Shown: positions 5,941-8,754 of the stretch, in pieces
How positions within the stretch are numbered: position 1 is the stretch's first letter
How the letters are laid out: the number at the start of each line of letters is the position of its first letter
NCBI GenBank assembly: GCA_903825265.1
Contig: CAIJZW010000041.1
Location: 1-8,754 of the forward strand
Source of the DNA: an uncultured bacterium
Lineage (GTDB): Bacteria; Patescibacteriota; Minisyncoccia; Phycocordibacterales; UBA9973
DNA: 8,754 bases
Direction of reading: 5' to 3'
Translations under genes and position numbers: made by a program
Notes under the pieces: generated by a model
Seen by the model: the letters and a program-made list of their open reading frames with translations, nothing else
Database searches by the model: none
What the model was told of the DNA's origin: nothing

Positions 5941-5999
5941 TCCACAGAGTGTACTCTGGATAAAAACAAAGCAGTTTGTTTTTATCCCACTCCGGCAAT
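5925..5999. repeat. 75-bp palindromic element with tRNA-derived terminal inverted repeats
   Basis: The ends are ATTACCGGAGTGG (5925-5937) and CCACTCCGGCAAT (5987-5999), inverted copies with one mismatch. The right end is an exact direct repeat of 5885-5897 at the tRNA-Leu 5' end. Two internal hairpins are perfect: CAGAGT/ACTCTG (5945-5958) and GGATAAAAACAAA/TTTGTTTTTATCC around GCAG (5958-5987). No coding capacity. It looks like a small palindromic repeat, or debris of a duplicated tRNA end or attachment site, between tRNA-Leu and alr. Confidence 0.65.
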
Positions 6000-6035
6000 T
6001 CTTGTATTCTAACAGAAAAGTGAGAAAAATCAATT

Positions 6036-6064
6036 TTGAAAATATTTTATATATGGCGTATAGT
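6036..6064 (+). promoter_or_regulatory. Sigma-70 promoter of alr (leaderless)
   Basis: TTGAAA (6036-6041), a 17-bp spacer, then TATAGT (6059-6064). Exactly six bases separate the -10 from the ATG at 6071, so +1 falls on the start codon. This excludes the upstream in-frame TTG (6002) and ATG (6053), which precede or overlap the promoter. Confidence 0.75.
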
Positions 6065-6070
6065 ATTTGT

Positions 6071-7213
6071 ATGTTAAAAACAAAAGGGCTTCCTCTCTCA
6101 TATATAGAAATTTCTAAAGATAATTTAATATATAATATTAAGCAATTTAAAGGTCTTTTGAAAAAAGATACTAAGGTTGCCGCAGTTATAAAATCAAATG
6201 CTTATGGACATGGAGATGTAGAAGTAGCTAAAATTACAAGTCCTTATATTGATTATTTCCAAGTAGATAGTATTGAAGAAGCTGAGAGAGTGACTAAGGT
6301 TACAAAGAAGCCAATTTTAATTTTAGGTTATTTGAATGAAGATGGAATAAGAAGAGCTATAAGAATAAAAGCAATAATTTGTGCTTTTGATATGATTCAT
6401 CTACTTAAAATAAATCACGAGGCTGTAGTTTCTAAAAATAAAATAAAAGTTCATTTAGCGATTGATTCGTATCTTGGCAGAGAGGGTATAATGCCTTCTC
6501 ATTCAGAGAATATAATTAAAGAAATTAAAAATTTAAAGAATATTGTTTTAGATGGAATTTATTCTCATTTTGCAAATATTGAAGATACTATGAATTCTAC
6601 TCATGCAAATAGACAGATAGATACGTATCATGGTTGTGTAAAAATTTTTAGAGAGAATGGTTACCCAAATATAAATACTCATATTTCTGCAACTTCAGGA
6701 ATTTTGGTTTATGAAAAAGGGGAGAATTTACATAGTATTGTGCGTCTTGGTGTTGGACTTTATGGTATGTGGCCAAGTGATCATTTAGAATTTTTAAATA
6801 AAAAGAAAATAATCTTGAAACCAGTTTTAAGATGGGTAACTCATGTTGCTCAAGTAAAAGTTGTTCCAGCAAATTATCCAATTGGTTATGGTCTTACCTA
6901 TATTACAAAAAAAGCGACAAAAATAGCAGTTATCCCTCAGGGTTATTTTGATGGATTAACTCGTTTTATGTCTAATAATGGAGAATTTTTGATTAAAGGT
7001 AAAAGGGTAAAGATATTAGGTAGAGTTGCAATGAATATGACTGTTGTTGATGTATCTCATATAAAAGACGTAAGGGCTGATGATGAAGTTGTAATAATAG
7101 GTAAACAGAATAAAGGTAATATTACTTCCGAAGAAATGGCAAAAGAGTCTAATACGATTAACTATGAGGTAACAACACGTATAAGTGCATTATTGCCAAA
7201 GGTGATAATTTAA
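6071..7213 (+). CDS. alr: Alanine racemase
   Basis: This PLP-dependent enzyme interconverts L- and D-alanine and supplies D-Ala for peptidoglycan. It has 380 residues, the usual length. PLP lysine K41 sits in AAVIKSNAYGHG (36-48), and GIYSHFAN carries the conserved His. VRLGVGLYG holds the Arg that contacts the pyridine nitrogen, IGYGLTY holds the opposing catalytic Tyr273, and GRVAMNMTVVDVS is the C-terminal motif. One deviation stands out: the usual KxDTGMxRxG segment is AIDSYLGREG (130-139), so the often carbamylated Lys is Ala130 and DTGM is DSYL, while Arg137 is kept. I set the start at 6071 from the promoter; an in-frame extension to TTG 6002 would begin beside the palindromic element. 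It stands alone on its strand but belongs with the nearby mur genes by pathway. Confidence 0.94.
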   Translation: MLKTKGLPLSYIEISKDNLIYNIKQFKGLLKKDTKVAAVIKSNAYGHGDVEVAKITSPYIDYFQVDSIEEAERVTKVTKKPILILGYLNEDGIRRAIRIKAIICAFDMIHLLKINHEAVVSKNKIKVHLAIDSYLGREGIMPSHSENIIKEIKNLKNIVLDGIYSHFANIEDTMNSTHANRQIDTYHGCVKIFRENGYPNINTHISATSGILVYEKGENLHSIVRLGVGLYGMWPSDHLEFLNKKKIILKPVLRWVTHVAQVKVVPANYPIGYGLTYITKKATKIAVIPQGYFDGLTRFMSNNGEFLIKGKRVKILGRVAMNMTVVDVSHIKDVRADDEVVIIGKQNKGNITSEEMAKESNTINYEVTTRISALLPKVII

Positions 7214-7225
7214 TTATAAAAATAG

Positions 7226-7254
7226 TTGCATTTTTAAGAGTTTTATAGTATTAT
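7226..7254 (+). promoter_or_regulatory. Sigma-70 promoter of rpmG (near-leaderless)
   Basis: TTGCAT (7226-7231), a 17-bp spacer, then TATTAT (7249-7254). Seven bases separate it from the ATG at 7262, so the leader is zero to one base. It starts 12 bp after the alr stop, so rpmG has its own promoter. Confidence 0.7.
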
Positions 7255-7261
7255 ACGCACT

Positions 7262-7420
7262 ATGTCACAAGATAGACTTTTCAAATTAGGCTGTACTAAA
7301 TGCAAGCGCATTAACTACTGGTCAAGTAAAAACAAGAAACTCGTCACTAAAAAGATTGAGCTTAAAAAGTATTGTAAATGGTGTAAAGTTAATACTAAAC
7401 ATAAAGAAATGAAAAAATAA
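7262..7420 (+). CDS. rpmG: 50S ribosomal protein L33, zinc-ribbon form
   Basis: 52 residues (MSQDRLFKLG start, HKEMKK end). Two CxxC pairs, C11/C14 and C38/C41, mark the zinc-binding (C+) form of L33. The spacing, the NYWSSKNKK turn and the basic C-terminal end match the family, which binds 23S rRNA near the E site of the large subunit. It sits between alr and tRNA-Trp. In many bacteria rpmG lies beside tRNA-Trp and secE-nusG; here the tRNA is adjacent but on the opposite strand. The stop codon lies in the arm of the terminator. Confidence 0.93.
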   Translation: MSQDRLFKLGCTKCKRINYWSSKNKKLVTKKIELKKYCKWCKVNTKHKEMKK

Positions 7421-7445
7421 AATCCCCTTGGGGATTTTATTTTTT
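7412..7445. terminator. Bidirectional intrinsic terminator between rpmG and tRNA-Trp
   Basis: Perfect 16-base arms (7412-7427 and 7430-7445) around TT; the core is ATCCCC-TT-GGGGAT flanked by A- and T-runs. Each strand therefore has a GC stem followed by a U-tract. It can end rpmG (+) and the miaA/tRNA-Trp transcript (-). Confidence 0.9.
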
Positions 7446-7455
7446 ATGTTATCTG

Positions 7456-7526
7456 CGGGCGATGGAGGAATCGAACCCCCACCAAAAGTTTTGGAAACTT
7501 TCGTTCTACCACTAAACTAATCGCCC
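7456..7526 (-). tRNA. tRNA-Trp (anticodon CCA)
   Basis: The minus strand gives the acceptor GGGCGAT/ATCGCCC, D-arm GTTTAGTGGTAGAAC, anticodon stem AAAGT/ACTTT with loop TTCCAAA (CCA at 34-36), T-stem GGGGG/CCTCC with loop TTCGATT, and discriminator G73, the bacterial Trp identity base. A Gly (UCC) reading would shift U33 out of place and break the stem. CCA is not encoded. A36-A37-A38 makes it a MiaA substrate. It follows miaA by 30 bp on the same strand. Confidence 0.93.
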
Positions 7527-7537
7527 TTGTAGATTTG

Positions 7538-7565
7538 AGTATACTACAAAATCTCTTTATTTCAA
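7538..7565 (-). promoter_or_regulatory. Possible tRNA-Trp promoter overlapping the miaA 3' end
   Basis: On the minus strand TTGAAA (7565-7560) overlaps the last codons of miaA, followed by a 16-bp spacer and TATACT (7543-7538). +1 would fall near 7531, about five bases before the mature tRNA. Read-through from miaA remains possible since no terminator lies between. Confidence 0.55.
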
Positions 7566-8477
7566 AAATTTTTCGATTTCTTTTAAAGCTTTTAACTTTT
7601 CATTATCATTGAGTGGATTTATCCATATAGTATTTTGATCTCGCTTGAACCATGTCTTTTGGCGTTTAGCAAAATGCCATATTTCGGTATTTAATTTTTC
7701 TAACATCCCTTCTTTGGTTATTTCTTTTTTTAAATAGAGTGAAATATATCTATATTCAAGACCAAAAGAGTACATTCTTTTCCAAGATAAACCATTTGTG
7801 TGTAGGTTTTCTATTTCTTTAATCATTCCTTTTTTAATACGAGAGTCTAAGCGAATTTTTATTCTCTTTTTAAGTATTTCAGGTGGTAAAGTAAGTCCTA
7901 TTTTTAAAGGGATCCAATTTTCATGTAAGGGATTGGACTCCTGTAAATTTTTAAGCTTAGGTACTTTCCCTAATGCTTTGGCAATTTCTATTGCACGTAT
8001 AAGACGAACTTTATTTTTGGAATCAATATTTTTTGCACGAGCTAAATCAATTTTTTGTAAAATTTCAAAAAGTTTTTCTGTTGATTCTTTTTCTAACTCT
8101 TCACGAAGTTTTTTGTTTGGGGGGACTTCAGGGAATATAGTGTTATTCGTAATTGAATCTATATAGAATCCGGTTCCTCCACATATGATAGGGATCTTAC
8201 CTCTCTTTAGTATTTTTTCGATTTCTATGTTAGCTTTTTTTTGAAAATCATTTACTGTAAATATTTTAGAAGGAGAAATAATATCTAATAAATAGTGTGG
8301 AATTTTTTTCATTTCAGATTTGGTAATTTTTCCTGTACCTAAATCCATTCCTTTATAAACTTGTCTTGAATCTGCAGATATGATTTCTCCATCTATAAGC
8401 TTAGCTATTTCAACTGCGAAATCACTCTTACCTGTGGCAGTTTGACCTAGTATTACAATAATTTTATTTTTTTTCAT
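7557..8477 (-). CDS. miaA: tRNA dimethylallyltransferase MiaA
   Basis: It transfers a dimethylallyl group from DMAPP to N6 of A37 in tRNAs that read UNN codons. It has 306 residues, the usual length. The P-loop is GQTATGKSD at 11-19. IISADSRQVYKGMDLGTGK (32-50) holds the catalytic Asp36, CGGTGFYI (about 99-106) forms the tRNA/DMAPP channel wall, KNKVRLIRAIEI follows, and the C-terminal AKRQKTWFKRD is the family signature. Motif order and spacing are complete. The start ATG at 8477 has AAAAGGGG about 13 bases upstream, a distant and weak ribosome-binding candidate; no clear promoter is visible. tRNA-Trp(CCA), a likely substrate, lies 30 bp downstream on the same strand. The next gene upstream is divergent across 86 bp. 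Confidence 0.95.
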   Translation of the reverse strand: MKKNKIIVILGQTATGKSDFAVEIAKLIDGEIISADSRQVYKGMDLGTGKITKSEMKKIPHYLLDIISPSKIFTVNDFQKKANIEIEKILKRGKIPIICGGTGFYIDSITNNTIFPEVPPNKKLREELEKESTEKLFEILQKIDLARAKNIDSKNKVRLIRAIEIAKALGKVPKLKNLQESNPLHENWIPLKIGLTLPPEILKKRIKIRLDSRIKKGMIKEIENLHTNGLSWKRMYSFGLEYRYISLYLKKEITKEGMLEKLNTEIWHFAKRQKTWFKRDQNTIWINPLNDNEKLKALKEIEKFLK

Positions 8478-8524
8478 ATATTTTAGTATGCCCCTTTTTA
8501 ATACTATTTTATTCTTAATTTATA

Positions 8525-8554
8525 TTCGCACAAATATCATTTTTTTGCTATAAT
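8525..8554 (+). promoter_or_regulatory. Promoter of the 3'-end partial ORF
   Basis: TGCTATAAT (8546-8554) is an extended -10 with a perfect TATAAT. TTCGCA at 8525-8530 with an 18-bp spacer is a possible -35. Nine bases separate the -10 from the ATG at 8564, so the leader would be about three bases. Confidence 0.65.
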
Positions 8555-8563
8555 TAAACCATT

Positions 8564-8754
8564 ATGGGATTTAAATCATTTGTAACAAAAAAAGCTCTTC
8601 AGATGAAGGGAGTTTCTGCTGATCAGGCAGAACAAATAGCAAAACAGCTCGAAGAAAATCCACAGATTGCTGAGAGCCTGAAAGCTCTTGAATCAAATAA
8701 GGAAGTTAAAGAGCTTTTTGAAAAAATTACTAAAGAAATAGAAGAAAAGAAAAA
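8564..8754 (+). CDS. Small charged helical protein, function unknown (3' partial)
   Basis: 63 complete codons are visible with no stop before the window ends. The protein starts MGFKSFVTKKALQMKGVSADQAEQIAKQLEENPQIAES. It is lysine- and glutamate-rich, lacks hydrophobic spans, and reads as consecutive amphipathic helices; the second half (ALESNKEVKELFEKITKEIEEKK) could be coiled coil. The GVSADQAEQIAKQLEENP part recalls small three-helix UBA-like segments, but that is only a resemblance. I do not recognise a function. A good promoter just upstream and unbroken codon use support a real gene. It is divergent from miaA. Confidence 0.75.
   Translation, partial: MGFKSFVTKKALQMKGVSADQAEQIAKQLEENPQIAESLKALESNKEVKELFEKITKEIEEKK

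Noticed and set aside
5792..5998. 68-aa minus-strand ORF across tRNA-Leu
   Set aside because: It is a translation of the tRNA and its repeated 5' end; the residues RNWYTRATQNRVSQGMEVQVLSP are a typical tRNA-Leu shadow.
6002..6070. N-terminal 23-codon extension of alr (TTG 6002 or ATG 6053)
   Set aside because: The alr promoter (-35 at 6036, -10 at 6059) lies within this stretch, and the extension has no alanine racemase similarity.
7456..7526. tRNA-Gly (UCC) reading of the second tRNA
   Set aside because: With a 5-bp stem and 7-base loop, U33 is followed by CCA; G73 and overall similarity fit tRNA-Trp.
1..8754. Recoded UGA (code 25, Gly) as in some CPR lineages
   Set aside because: All genes read through fully in the standard code, Trp is encoded by TGG, and no gene is interrupted by TGA. 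Absence of TGA stops fits low GC.
1..8754. CRISPR array, transposase or phage genes
   Set aside because: No spaced direct repeats, no transposase or integrase motifs on either strand.

Overview
The window is AT-rich (roughly 30% GC by eye), gene-dense, and uses the standard code: no reading frame needs UGA read as sense, and all nine visible stops are TAA or TAG. The mix of genes points to a Patescibacteria/CPR bacterium, most likely of Parcubacteria type. The clues are a lamin-tail/PKD surface protein, a MurA homologue with an N-terminal XRE helix-turn-helix, a family-4 UDG with altered cysteines, a minimal L33 protein, and a tiny open-ended 'MGFKSF' protein. This taxonomic call is an inference from gene content and style, not from a marker-gene search.

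Layout, left to right. (1) 3-1415 (+): 3' part of a secreted, membrane-anchored protein with lamin-tail and PKD domains; its true start lies before the window. (2) 1451-2218 (+): class I SAM methyltransferase, convergent with (3) 2819-2235 (-): family-4-like uracil-DNA glycosylase, which overlaps by one base the end of (4) 4327-2819 (-): HTH-MurA fusion. (5) 4365-5438 (+): murB, divergent from the HTH-MurA gene across only 37 bp that hold a perfect 20-bp palindrome built from two back-to-back extended -10 elements. (6) A perfect hairpin terminator shared with (7) 5737-5462 (-): a 91-aa single-pass membrane protein of unknown function with a near-consensus promoter. (8) tRNA-Leu(CAA) (-), followed by a palindromic repeat element that carries inverted and direct copies of the tRNA 5' end. 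(9) 6071-7213 (+): alanine racemase. (10) 7262-7420 (+): ribosomal protein L33, too short for many ORF callers. (11) A bidirectional terminator, then tRNA-Trp(CCA) (-) and miaA (-). (12) 8564 to the window end (+): start of a small charged helical protein.

Functionally, HTH-MurA, MurB and Alr all feed peptidoglycan precursor synthesis, so the centre of the window is a dispersed cell-wall locus whose two mur genes share one tiny regulatory region. MiaA lies directly upstream of tRNA-Trp(CCA), and both tRNAs in the window carry the A36-A37-A38 anticodon-loop feature that MiaA recognises. Most plus-strand genes, and the HTH-MurA gene, start zero to three bases after the predicted transcription start, so leaderless initiation seems to be the rule here.

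The observations most worth a second look are the HTH-MurA fusion with its divergent substrate-binding motifs facing a palindromic shared promoter, the tRNA-Leu-derived palindromic element that could form mutually exclusive hairpins, and the very uniform leaderless promoter architecture.
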